From the NCBI RefSeq assembly GCF_017875235.1, contig NZ_JAGGMI010000004.1, positions 1 through 64,000 on the forward strand: 64,000 bases of DNA, written 5' to 3'. The translations under genes were made by a program, and so were the position numbers. The notes below the pieces were generated by a model. It worked only from the letters and a program-made list of their open reading frames with translations. It made no database searches and was not told the origin of the DNA. Positions within the stretch are counted from its first letter, which is position 1. Each line of letters starts with the position of its first letter. The stretch comes from Asticcacaulis solisilvae. GTDB lineage: Bacteria > Pseudomonadota > Alphaproteobacteria > Caulobacterales > Caulobacteraceae. This document shows positions 1 through 7,398 of the stretch, piece after piece.

Positions 1-36
1 AAGGCCAAAGTTGGCACTTGTGACGATCGCTACCAT
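1..36 (-). CDS. possible 5' end of an unidentified protein, cut by the window edge
   Basis: Reading the minus strand from an ATG at 36 gives 12 open codons (MVAIVTSANFGL) before the window ends. An AGGGGA stretch lies about 7-12 bases upstream of this ATG and could serve as a ribosome binding site. The gene would run in the same direction as the sulfur operon, beyond that operon's likely terminator. Twelve residues are too few to identify a family, so this is only a probable gene start. Confidence 0.35.
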   Translation of the reverse strand, partial: MVAIVTSANFGL

Positions 37-336
37 GATGAATCCCCTGTCGCACGGCCCCAAGCCGCACCCTTCAGAGAACTAATCGAACAATCAAAGG
101 TTGCGTTTAGACCAAATCTGTGGATAAGTCGAAAAGGGAGCAATTATTTCGCTGTGCGCCATCACGAAGGGCGGTCTTTCTGCAACGGCATAGTCCAATT
201 CCTCGAAACGTTTACGTTCGAGGCAGACACACACAAAGAGCGGCCTAATGACGGCCGCCCTCTCTACCCGTGCGCGCGAGGCCTGTGAAAAGTGTGCGTT
301 TGGTTTGTGCTGCTTCCAAGAGCGAAATCCGTTAAC
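37..336. other. intergenic region after the sulfur operon
   Basis: About 300 bases without a supported gene. The right part holds the terminator of the sulfur operon (see 236-262). The left part should hold the promoter of the minus-strand gene whose first codons are at 1-36. I see no convincing promoter boxes. Confidence 0.5.
236..262 (-). terminator. Rho-independent terminator of the sulfur operon
   Basis: On the minus strand, GCGGCC-gtcatta-GGCCGC forms a perfect 6-bp stem (240-245 with 253-258). It is extended by flanking G-C, A-T and G-U pairs and followed by TCTTTGTG. It lies about 75 bases downstream of the last gene of the operon, as expected for its terminator. Confidence 0.6.
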
Positions 337-1041
337 TTACTGCGCGGCGATATTGACCTCGTCTTCGGCAGTCCACAGACCGCTCATCTTCCACTGCTGT
401 TCCAGCACGCCTGGACCGTAGGTCTTGGAGCCGCCCAGCGTCTCGGCGATGGCTTGCAGGCGCGCGCCTTCTTCCAGGTTCACGATGGTGTTGGCCAAAG
501 CCAGGATGCCCTTGCGGCCCCAGACGGTCGAGCCGCCATTGGCTTCCAGGATGGCGAAGTGGCTCTTATCCTCTTCCAGGCGCTCCAGAATGTAGTTGGC
601 CTCGCCCTGGCGGCGGTCGATATAGACCGGCAGTTCGCGGATGCGCGTCCAGCGCTGGACAGGAACATAAGAGATTTTCAGCGCGCGGTGGGCCTGCGAC
701 CAGGCGCCGAGATAGACAGAATGGACGTGGCTGACGGTCGTTATGTCGTCGTGCTTGCGAAAGATCGGCAGGTAGCGGCCGCCACCGCCGGCATTCTTCG
801 CTTCGCCGTAGACGAGGTTGTTGTCGAAGTCATAGACAGCCGGCTTCAACTCGGCGTCGGGGGCGAACGGACCGGGATAGCCGATCGAGACGATCAGCTG
901 TTCGCCGGGGACACGCTCGACGAAATTGACCGTGCCGGCCGGCGAGATGGTGTGGGTATCGCGTAAGGCCCGGAACGCAGTTGCGGCGTCGTTCTTGACC
1001 TGTTCGACGAAGGCGAGGACGGTTTCAGACAGTTGGGTCAT
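337..1041 (-). CDS. class II aldolase/adducin-like protein
   Basis: A 234-residue protein with the overall pattern of the class II aldolase/adducin family (fuculose-phosphate aldolase type). The His-x-His metal-binding pair is visible in VSHVHSVYLG near residue 105. The usual third zinc ligand, the His of an NHG motif, is not visible: the corresponding stretch reads EANGGSTVWG. It is the last gene of the 12-gene operon, 16 bases after the SsuD-like gene. Its role could be cleavage of the carbon skeleton left after desulfurisation, but the altered metal site makes a classical aldolase reaction uncertain. Family assignment is fairly firm; substrate is unknown. Confidence 0.75.
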   Translation of the reverse strand: MTQLSETVLAFVEQVKNDAATAFRALRDTHTISPAGTVNFVERVPGEQLIVSIGYPGPFAPDAELKPAVYDFDNNLVYGEAKNAGGGGRYLPIFRKHDDITTVSHVHSVYLGAWSQAHRALKISYVPVQRWTRIRELPVYIDRRQGEANYILERLEEDKSHFAILEANGGSTVWGRKGILALANTIVNLEEGARLQAIAETLGGSKTYGPGVLEQQWKMSGLWTAEDEVNIAAQ

Positions 1042-1057
1042 GGGAGACTCCTTTCAA

Positions 1058-2215
1058 TTATTCGGCTGCAATGGACAGGCTGGCCTGACGGCCACGGACG
1101 AGCGGCAGGACTTCTTCGCCGACGCGGTAGGCTTCTTCGAGGTGCGGCGTACCGGCCAGGATGAAGCCATCGGCGCCGAGGGCGATCAGTTCATCGAGGC
1201 GTTCGGCGCACTGTTCGTACGACCCGACAATGCCGAGCGCCGGCCCGCCGCGCAGCAGCGAGAAGCCGGTCCACAGGTTGGGCCCGATGATCAGGTCGTC
1301 ATAGTGTTTGGCATCGGACGCCTTGAACGCGGCCTGGCGCGCGGCGCCGACCGAGTCCGAAGCCTGACGGAAACTGTCCGACCGTTTATGCGCCGTGGCT
1401 TCGAAGCCGGCTTTGGCGTCGGCCCAGGCCTCCTCTTCGGTAGGCCGCGCGATCAGGTCGACGCGGATCGAGCATTTGATGCGGCGGCCCAACGCGTCGG
1501 TCTTTTCCTTGACGGCAGCGAACTTGGCTTTGAGCTGTTCGAACGGTTCGAGCCAGGTGAGATAGAAGTCGGCGTGCTTCGAAGCCGAAGCCAGCGCGGC
1601 ATCCGACGATCCCGAGAAGTAGATTTCCGGCAGATCGGTGGCGGCCAATGCGGGCGGAAGCGTGCCGCCTTCGACGGAATAAAAACGGCCATCGTAGCTG
1701 AACGGGCCGTCTTTCCAGACGCCTTTCAGGATATCGAGAAATTCGGTCGTGCGGCCATAGCGGTCGTCATGGGCAAAGCTGTCGCCCCACCACAGCTGCG
1801 ACGGCCCGCCACCACCGGTGATGATGTTGAACAGCGCCCTGCCGCCCGTCGCGCGTTGCAGAGACGCGGTCAGACGCGCCGTTTCGACCGGATTGATAAA
1901 GCCCGGCTGGAAGGCGATCATGAAGCGGAAGGTCTTGGTCTCGCGCGCCAGATGCGAAGAGATCACCCACGGATCGTCGGTCATCGGGAAGCTGGGGATC
2001 AACCCTCCATGAAAACCGGAAATTTCCGCGGCCTTGGCGATCTGGGCGACGTGGTCGATATAGGTCGTGCCGTCGGACACCCCCTCATAGAGGCCGGGCG
2101 CTTGATTGCCTTCTTTCAGGGGAACCCAATCGCCGCGCGACAGGTCGGGATTGCGGACGGATGACGAGCAGCCGTGGGTCGGCAGACGCCAGAAGAAGTC
2201 GATTTGGGAAGACAT
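1058..2215 (-). CDS. SsuD-like FMNH2-dependent (alkane)sulfonate monooxygenase
   Basis: A 385-residue luciferase-like flavin monooxygenase, close in length to E. coli SsuD (381). It aligns with SsuD throughout, including FWRLPTHG at the N terminus, the YFSGSSDAA segment, YLTWLEP, NLWTGFSLLRGG and the C-terminal HLEEAYRVGEEVLPLV. SsuD uses FMNH2 and O2 to release sulfite from sulfonates. Two residues important in E. coli SsuD differ here: Cys54 is replaced by Thr (IPSFPMTDDPW) and His228 by Asp (IRVDLIAR). A different substrate or product than SsuD is therefore likely. It lies 14 bases downstream of a second, shorter paralogue. Reduced flavin could come from the nitroreductase-type protein encoded at 4255-4863. 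Confidence 0.88.
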   Translation of the reverse strand: MSSQIDFFWRLPTHGCSSSVRNPDLSRGDWVPLKEGNQAPGLYEGVSDGTTYIDHVAQIAKAAEISGFHGGLIPSFPMTDDPWVISSHLARETKTFRFMIAFQPGFINPVETARLTASLQRATGGRALFNIITGGGGPSQLWWGDSFAHDDRYGRTTEFLDILKGVWKDGPFSYDGRFYSVEGGTLPPALAATDLPEIYFSGSSDAALASASKHADFYLTWLEPFEQLKAKFAAVKEKTDALGRRIKCSIRVDLIARPTEEEAWADAKAGFEATAHKRSDSFRQASDSVGAARQAAFKASDAKHYDDLIIGPNLWTGFSLLRGGPALGIVGSYEQCAERLDELIALGADGFILAGTPHLEEAYRVGEEVLPLVRGRQASLSIAAE

Positions 2216-2229
2216 ATTGTGTTCCTTCC

Positions 2230-3189
2230 TTAAGCCGCTTGGCGTTGAGATTGACGCACCAACGGCAGGACGTGCTCGCCGATGCGGTAGGCGGTTTCAA
2301 GGCTATTGGGAGCAAAGAGGATGAAGCGGTCGGCGCCAAGACGCGCCAGTTCGGATGCAACGCCGGCAAAGTCGCCGGCCAGGGTATCGGCGTCCTCGCT
2401 GAAACTCGCGCGTTCGGCATCGAGACGCGCGCGGGCGGCATCGTCGTGGGTGAAGACTCGCGCCTTGACGGCGATTCGGACCGTGCGGCTGTGTTCGGCG
2501 GCCTGGGCCTTCAAGGTCGCGACGCGGTCTTCGAGATCGTAGGTGCCGAGCGCGAAGACATGGACATCGGCGTGTTTGGCGGAGAGTATGAGTGCTTCGT
2601 CGCTGTCGCCCGACAGGGTGATTTCCGGCAGGTCGAGGCCGCTCAACGGGCCGCCGAAACCGCCATTGAGCACTTCGAAGAAGCGCCCCTTGAAGGTGAA
2701 ATCGGCTTGACTGGCAACGCCTTTCGAGACTGTCAGGAATTCTTCGAGACGGGCGGCCAGGTCCGCGTCATTAACGAAATCGCCTAGCGCGCGGCGGGCG
2801 GCGCCGTCGGCATTGCTCGCCAGCGCCCAGCCAAGGCGATTGCCGCTGTAACGCTGGAAGGTCACGGCCTGCTTGGCGGCATAGACGGCCGAGCCCAGGC
2901 CGGGGCTGAAGTCGATGACCAGTTTCGGGCGGCGAACTTCGCGGGCGATAGCGCCGGCGACGATCCACGCCGATTCGCCTTCGGCATCGTAGGGGATGCT
3001 CAGGCCATCGAAACCAGCCATTTCGGCGGCGCGGGCAATCTGGCTCAGATAGTCGAAATTGTTGAACTGGTTACGACGCAGGTCGCGGATGGTGGCATTC
3101 GGCGTCGGACGTGTATTGCGGCTAAGTTGGTCAAACGCGCCCGAGCGATTGTCGCCGCCAGTCGGTAATTGCCAATAGAATTCGGTCAT
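2230..3189 (-). CDS. luciferase-like flavin monooxygenase, divergent SsuD paralogue
   Basis: A 319-residue LLM-class oxidoreductase starting MTEFYWQLPTGGDN. It shares with its downstream neighbour the N-terminal LPTxG segment, the LPEITLSGDSDEAL segment and the C-terminal LETAYRIGEHVLPLVR, but is about 65 residues shorter. The SsuD active-site Arg226 and His228 positions read Lys and Arg (VKARVF). I chose the ATG at 3189 over an in-frame ATG at 3237 because GAGG precedes it and because the longer form would overlap the upstream gene. It may carry out a second oxidation in the same pathway or form a complex with the other monooxygenase; this is inference. Confidence 0.82.
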   Translation of the reverse strand: MTEFYWQLPTGGDNRSGAFDQLSRNTRPTPNATIRDLRRNQFNNFDYLSQIARAAEMAGFDGLSIPYDAEGESAWIVAGAIAREVRRPKLVIDFSPGLGSAVYAAKQAVTFQRYSGNRLGWALASNADGAARRALGDFVNDADLAARLEEFLTVSKGVASQADFTFKGRFFEVLNGGFGGPLSGLDLPEITLSGDSDEALILSAKHADVHVFALGTYDLEDRVATLKAQAAEHSRTVRIAVKARVFTHDDAARARLDAERASFSEDADTLAGDFAGVASELARLGADRFILFAPNSLETAYRIGEHVLPLVRQSQRQAA

Positions 3190-3196
3190 AGGAACC

Positions 3197-4258
3197 TCAC
3201 GCGATTTCAAGCGATGGCAGGGAAAGGGGTTGAGCAAGGGCTACCTTCAACGGCGCTTCGACAATCCAATCGGCGACGTCGATTGGCGCACTGATCAGGC
3301 TGTGACGGCGCAGGAAGTCGGCCTGGTTCTGGAAGGCGGCAATGCGTTCTGCCGACAGGCTGACATCGAAGCTATGGGCTAGTTTGTCGCCATCGCCCTG
3401 ACGGACAGCGTCGGCCGTGGTGTTGGTCGCGGCCGCGACGATGTCAGCAACCCGGTACGGATTGGCCTTAGCCCAGTCGGAGGCATAGTTCAGCACCTGA
3501 AGGTACAAGGCGACCAGCTCCGGCTTGTCGTCGAGGAAGTGACGGTGGACGGTGATCGGACGCGGCGTGCCATTGTTGATACGCAGCGCCAAATCTTCGA
3601 GCGTGTTGAGATCGAGCACGACCTCAAGGCCATGCTTTTCCTTCAGCGCCACGGCGGGCGCGCCCTTGGCATAGATGACGTCGACCTCGCCGCTCAGTAG
3701 CGCATCCTCGCTGGCCTGTGACCAGGTCCCTCCGCGGCGTTGACCGTTCCAGTTGACCTCAGGCGCGACCAGATCCTTCAGGACCACGTCGCCGAGAGTC
3801 AGCCCGGTCAGTTTCAGCGCCGTGTCGTAACCCCGCAGGGCCATGGCGCGCCAGATATCGACGGCGCCCGGCGCATTGGACAGGCCGAGCACCTTGCCGG
3901 CCAGTTTCTCCGGTGACAGGTTCGCCCCCGGCCGGGCTAACAGCAATTGCACCTCATCAACCCAGGTCAGGCCAACGACCACCGTGTGATCAAAGCCCTT
4001 GTTGGACAGGTTGCGCGCACGATTCCAGAAAGCCGGAACATTTCCACCTTCCCGGAATAACGTCTTCAGTTCGTGATGGAAATGCTGGGCGCGCAGGTTC
4101 GGATCATTGGTGTCCTGAAGCGTATGGACCTGGTAGTTGCGTTTGGCGAAGACGTCGGCGAACCAGCGCTGATTGAGGCCGATAGCGGTCGCAGTCGGCA
4201 CCGGGCAACGGGTGATCCACAGGGTATCGGCGGGAACAAGCGGGGGAAACAGGCTCAT
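3197..4258 (-). CDS. DszB-like sulfinate desulfinase homologue (NMT1/SBP fold), copy 1
   Basis: A 353-residue protein with the NMT1/SsuA-like fold that automatic annotation would call a substrate-binding protein. It has no signal peptide and no lipobox. It retains the catalytic pattern of DszB, 2'-hydroxybiphenyl-2-sulfinate desulfinase (Cys27, His60, Arg70 in Rhodococcus): Cys18 in TRCPVPT, His59 in QHFHHE and Arg69 in FREGGN, with the His-to-Arg spacing of ten residues and the following GG conserved. DszB hydrolyses an aryl sulfinate to sulfite. A cytoplasmic desulfinase would fit between the monooxygenases and sulfite assimilation. Its start overlaps the nitroreductase stop (ATGA). A second paralogue is the first gene of the operon. 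Fold assignment is strong; desulfinase activity is inferred from the motif. Confidence 0.75.
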   Translation of the reverse strand: MSLFPPLVPADTLWITRCPVPTATAIGLNQRWFADVFAKRNYQVHTLQDTNDPNLRAQHFHHELKTLFREGGNVPAFWNRARNLSNKGFDHTVVVGLTWVDEVQLLLARPGANLSPEKLAGKVLGLSNAPGAVDIWRAMALRGYDTALKLTGLTLGDVVLKDLVAPEVNWNGQRRGGTWSQASEDALLSGEVDVIYAKGAPAVALKEKHGLEVVLDLNTLEDLALRINNGTPRPITVHRHFLDDKPELVALYLQVLNYASDWAKANPYRVADIVAAATNTTADAVRQGDGDKLAHSFDVSLSAERIAAFQNQADFLRRHSLISAPIDVADWIVEAPLKVALAQPLSLPSLEIA

Positions 4259-4863
4259 TCGGATTCTCCTTGGAACTGGCCTTGATGGATGAAGGTATGC
4301 AGGGGGCGACGGGCCGACGGTGTTTCCTGCGCATGGAAGGTTTCGGGCAGATCGCTTAGGCCTGCGCGCCGGCCGATCGTAACGGCGACGTGGACGGCGT
4401 GGGTGTTCGGCAGGTTCAGGACGATGGGCGCCGCCTTATGGTCAAACCCGCCGATGGCGCGGGTGGCGTAGCCCAGCAGATGCGCCTGATGGGCAAAGGC
4501 CGACCAGGCCGCGCCGGCGTCAAAGGCGTGGCTGTGGACCTGAACGGTCTGGCCGTTGAAGACGAAATCCTTGCGCGACAGGACGAAGATGATCGCCGAC
4601 GCCTTGTGCGCCCAACTGCGGTTCTTTTCATTGAGCAGACCAAGCAGCCTGCCGAAATCCTCGCTGTCGCGGTGGGCATAGACGAAGCGCACCGGCTGGG
4701 CGTTAAAGCCCGACGGCGCCCAGCGCGCGGCTTCGAAACAGGTCAGGAGATCGGTGTCGGGGATCGGCTCGCCCGTCAAGGCGCGCGACGACCAGCGTTC
4801 AACAAAGGACGGATGGACGGGGTGTTCGGAGCGGCGGGCATTATCGGCGGTATCGAAGCTCAT
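4255..4863 (-). CDS. nitroreductase-family flavin reductase candidate
   Basis: A 202-residue nitroreductase-family protein. The N-terminal region has the typical RWSSRAL and EAARWAPSGFNAQPVRF segments that contact FMN. Such proteins are FMN-dependent NAD(P)H oxidoreductases, and some supply reduced flavin to two-component monooxygenases. Its start overlaps the ATPase stop and its stop overlaps the start of the DszB-like gene, both as ATGA, so all three are translationally coupled. The likely role is to provide FMNH2 to the two luciferase-like monooxygenases, replacing SsuE or DszD, neither of which is seen. That role rests on context only. Confidence 0.8.
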   Translation of the reverse strand: MSFDTADNARRSEHPVHPSFVERWSSRALTGEPIPDTDLLTCFEAARWAPSGFNAQPVRFVYAHRDSEDFGRLLGLLNEKNRSWAHKASAIIFVLSRKDFVFNGQTVQVHSHAFDAGAAWSAFAHQAHLLGYATRAIGGFDHKAAPIVLNLPNTHAVHVAVTIGRRAGLSDLPETFHAQETPSARRPLHTFIHQGQFQGESE

Positions 4864-5699
4864 TGGTCCTGGTCCTTGCGCAAGGGTACGACGGAGCTGG
4901 CCTCGACTGGCGGGTTGGTCAGTTCGGCCAGTATCTCGTCCTTAAGGCGGTGCAGGACGGGCGAAGCGCGATCGCGCGGATGGCTGAGACCGACATCAAC
5001 GGTGTGGACGATGCGGCCGGGATTGGCCTGCATGACGACGACGCGATCGCCGAGATAGATGGCCTCTTCGACATCGTGGGTGATCATGATCATGGTCGCG
5101 CCACTGCTGAGCCAGATGCGTTGCAGCTCGGTCTGGAGGTGGACACGCGTCAGGGCATCCAGGGCGCCGAACGGCTCATCCAGCAGCAGAACCTTGGGCT
5201 CATTGACCAGGGCGCGGGCGATGGCCGCGCGTTGCGCCATGCCGCCGGACAGCTGGTGCGGCCAGGCCTTCTCGAAGCCCTTGAGACCGACCAGGGCGAT
5301 ATGTTCGGCGACCAGCTTGGCCTTGGCAGCCTTGGACAGCGGCCGGTTGGTCAGGGCCAGGGCAACGTTCTGTTCCAGCGTCATCCACGGGAACAGGCGG
5401 TGATCCTGAAAGACCAGGCCGCGTTCCAGCGATGTGCCGGCGACGCGCTGGCCATCGAGCGTAATGACGCCCTCATAGCTGTCGTCGAGCCCGGCGATCA
5501 GGCGCAGCAGGGTCGATTTTCCGCAGCCCGACGGGCCGACGATCGAGACGAACTCGCCCGGATTGATGTTGAGGTCGAAACCCGAGAGCACTTTCAGTTC
5601 GCGGTCCTTGAACTGGAACTGCTTGCGGATGCCCTTGAGCGTCAGGGAACCGGTCGGCTTGGTCGAGGCGGTCAGTGTTGCAGGAGATACGTAGTCCAT
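4860..5699 (-). CDS. ssuB: SsuB/TauB-type ABC transporter ATPase
   Basis: A 279-residue ABC ATPase of the nitrate/sulfonate/taurine family. Visible motifs are Walker A GPSGCGKST (about residue 56), the signature LSGGMAQR, Walker B VLLLDEPFGALD and the switch His in MITHDVEEA. It energises the two inner-membrane permeases encoded directly upstream and works with the lipoprotein at 8605-9687. It lies 3 bases after the first permease gene and overlaps the nitroreductase by 4 bases. Confidence 0.9.
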   Translation of the reverse strand: MDYVSPATLTASTKPTGSLTLKGIRKQFQFKDRELKVLSGFDLNINPGEFVSIVGPSGCGKSTLLRLIAGLDDSYEGVITLDGQRVAGTSLERGLVFQDHRLFPWMTLEQNVALALTNRPLSKAAKAKLVAEHIALVGLKGFEKAWPHQLSGGMAQRAAIARALVNEPKVLLLDEPFGALDALTRVHLQTELQRIWLSSGATMIMITHDVEEAIYLGDRVVVMQANPGRIVHTVDVGLSHPRDRASPVLHRLKDEILAELTNPPVEASSVVPLRKDQDQ

Positions 5700-5702
5700 G
5701 GG

Positions 5703-6479
5703 TTAGGTCCTCACGGAGCGCCAGGCCAAGAGGCGCTGGCTGAGTTGGCGGATAAGCGTGTTGAGCAGGATGCCGGTCAGGCCGACGAACAGGACGCAGA
5801 CGACGACGATGTCGAGGCGCGCCTGGAGCTGGGCCGACTGCATCAACGAGCCGAGGCCGAAGCCCGAAGCGAAGAGCAGTTCGACGCCGATGGTCGAAAT
5901 CCAGGTGAAGGCCAGGGCCTGAAACAGGCCCGTAAAGATGGACAGCAGGGCCGCGGGCCAACGCACCTTCCAGAAGGATTGCCAGGGTGTCAGGCGGTAG
6001 ACGCGGCTGACGTCAAGCAAGGACGTGTCCGCCTGCTTCAGGCCTTCGAAGGTGAACAGCACTGTTGGATAAAAGGCCGACAGGGCGACGATGATCAGCT
6101 TGGAGCCGTCGCCCGAACCAAACCACAGGCCGATGAGCGGCAGCCAGCCCAGGATCGGCACCTGGCGGAAGCTGTTATAGATCGGCTGCAGCGCCCATTC
6201 GACCGGCTTGAACAGCCCCATCAGGGCGCCGACTGTGGTGCCCAGAATGCCACCGATAAACAGGCCCGAAAAGGCGCGGGTGATACTGGCGGCATAGGCG
6301 CCGGTCAGTTCACCGGAGCTGAAGGTTTCACGCAGGGCGCCGACGATCTGGGCCAGCGAGACGTAGATATGGGCATTGGTGCCTCCTTGTTTCGCCTGAT
6401 GATCCCACCACAGCAGGAACAGGACCGGCGGGATCAGGCCGAGCAACCAGACGAGATTTTGCGTTTTCAGGATTTTCAT
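5703..6479 (-). CDS. SsuC/TauC-type ABC transporter permease 1
   Basis: A 258-residue membrane protein with about six hydrophobic segments and the typical EAA-loop region near FRQVPILGWLPLIGLWFGSG. I chose the ATG at 6479 (MKILKTQNLVWLLG); a longer reading from 6560 would overlap the upstream permease and is shifted relative to the family. It probably pairs with the second permease encoded 7 bases upstream, giving a heterodimeric channel. SsuBC systems more often use one permease as a homodimer, so two adjacent permeases are slightly unusual. Confidence 0.88.
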   Translation of the reverse strand: MKILKTQNLVWLLGLIPPVLFLLWWDHQAKQGGTNAHIYVSLAQIVGALRETFSSGELTGAYAASITRAFSGLFIGGILGTTVGALMGLFKPVEWALQPIYNSFRQVPILGWLPLIGLWFGSGDGSKLIIVALSAFYPTVLFTFEGLKQADTSLLDVSRVYRLTPWQSFWKVRWPAALLSIFTGLFQALAFTWISTIGVELLFASGFGLGSLMQSAQLQARLDIVVVCVLFVGLTGILLNTLIRQLSQRLLAWRSVRT

Positions 6480-6486
6480 GACGGCC

Positions 6487-7398
6487 TCACGCGGCTTTCC
6501 AGCGCAGGGCGTGCGCTTGGATGAGCTGGAACAGGCGGTCGAGCCCGAAGCCGATGACACCAGCGACGATGACCCCGACCATGACGATATCGAGCCGGAA
6601 CATCTGGCGGCCCATCTCCATCATCTGGCCCAGCCCCGAATCCGCGACGATCAGTTCGGCGGCGACCAGGACCAGCCAGGCCCGCGTCAGGCTGAGGCGC
6701 GCGCCGGCCAGGATGTTCGGCAGGGTCGCCGGGATCAGGATGCGGCCAACCAGCACCCACCACGGCGTCTTGTAGAGCGCCGCGACCTCGAAATGGCTCT
6801 TCGGCAGGCCCTTGATGCTGTCATAGGCGGCCAAAGCGACCGGGAAGAAGGCGGCCTTGGCGATGATGACGACCTTGAAGACCTCATCGATGCCCAGCAG
6901 CAGGATAAGCATGGGAATGAAGGCCAGAACCGGCACCTGACGCAAAGCCTGGAAGGTCGGCCCGAAGATGCGTTCGACCGTCTTGGACAGCGCCAAGGCG
7001 ACGCCGAAGGCCAGGCCAAAGGTGGCGCCGAAGCCGAAGCCCCAGCCCAAGCGTGTCAGGCTTTCCGACAGGTGGCGTTGCAGCTCGCCGCTGGCGATGA
7101 TCTCACCGAAGGCGGCAACGACCGCCGCTGGCGACACCAGCACTTCAGGCGGGAAGAGTTTGAGCGCGGTGACGACCTGCCAGAGCAGCAGCAAGGCCAC
7201 GGGCGAACCGATCGACAGGATCAGGCGCAACCGCCCCCTCTCCCCGCTTTGGCTGCCGCCGAGGCCGGGGAGAGGGCTAGGGTGAGGGGCATTTTTACGT
7301 GTGACCTGCCCCTCACCCGGCCCTGTCGGGCCACCCTCTGCCCGTATTGCCTGCCGGCGAGGCCGGGGAGAGGGAAAGAGCGCATCGAGCTTAATCAT
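6487..7398 (-). CDS. SsuC/TauC-type ABC transporter permease 2 with a repeat-derived N terminus
   Basis: From the ATG at 7398 the product has 303 residues. The first membrane segment begins only near residue 58 (LRLILSIGSPVALLLLW). Most of residues 8-55 are Pro/Gly/Arg-rich and are encoded by a dispersed palindromic repeat (7234-7374). The EAA region (FRALRQVPVL-like: FQALRQVPVLAFIPML) and the remaining segments are normal. A TTG at 7230 directly after the repeat, preceded by a GGGGAGAGGGGG purine tract, would give a 247-residue protein of usual family length. Either the repeat encodes an unusual extension or the true start lies after it. The ATG start overlaps the MFS stop by 8 bases. Confidence 0.8.
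   Translation of the reverse strand: MIKLDALFPSPRPRRQAIRAEGGPTGPGEGQVTRKNAPHPSPLPGLGGSQSGERGRLRLILSIGSPVALLLLWQVVTALKLFPPEVLVSPAAVVAAFGEIIASGELQRHLSESLTRLGWGFGFGATFGLAFGVALALSKTVERIFGPTFQALRQVPVLAFIPMLILLLGIDEVFKVVIIAKAAFFPVALAAYDSIKGLPKSHFEVAALYKTPWWVLVGRILIPATLPNILAGARLSLTRAWLVLVAAELIVADSGLGQMMEMGRQMFRLDIVMVGVIVAGVIGFGLDRLFQLIQAHALRWKAA
7234..7374. repeat. dispersed palindromic repeat, copy A (inside a permease gene)
   Basis: Two GC-rich hairpin-forming halves separated by a short AT-rich spacer. Both contain CGAGGCCGGGGAGAGGG, and the GGGTGAGGGGC / GCCCCTCACCC arms are complementary. The same blocks occur in a different order at 52761-52881. Here the element lies inside the 5' end of the second permease gene and reads through in frame on the minus strand. 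Resemblance to small non-autonomous repetitive elements of proteobacteria is by structure only. Confidence 0.75.

Noticed and set aside
3197-4258. Simple call of the DszB-like proteins as ABC substrate-binding proteins
   Set aside because: No signal peptide or lipobox, conserved Cys/His/Arg set, and a separate bona fide SsuA lipoprotein is in the same operon.
4863-6524. 553-codon plus-strand frame across the ATPase and permease genes
   Set aside because: It spans two clear minus-strand genes and gives a Gln/Asp/Arg-rich product typical of antisense frames.
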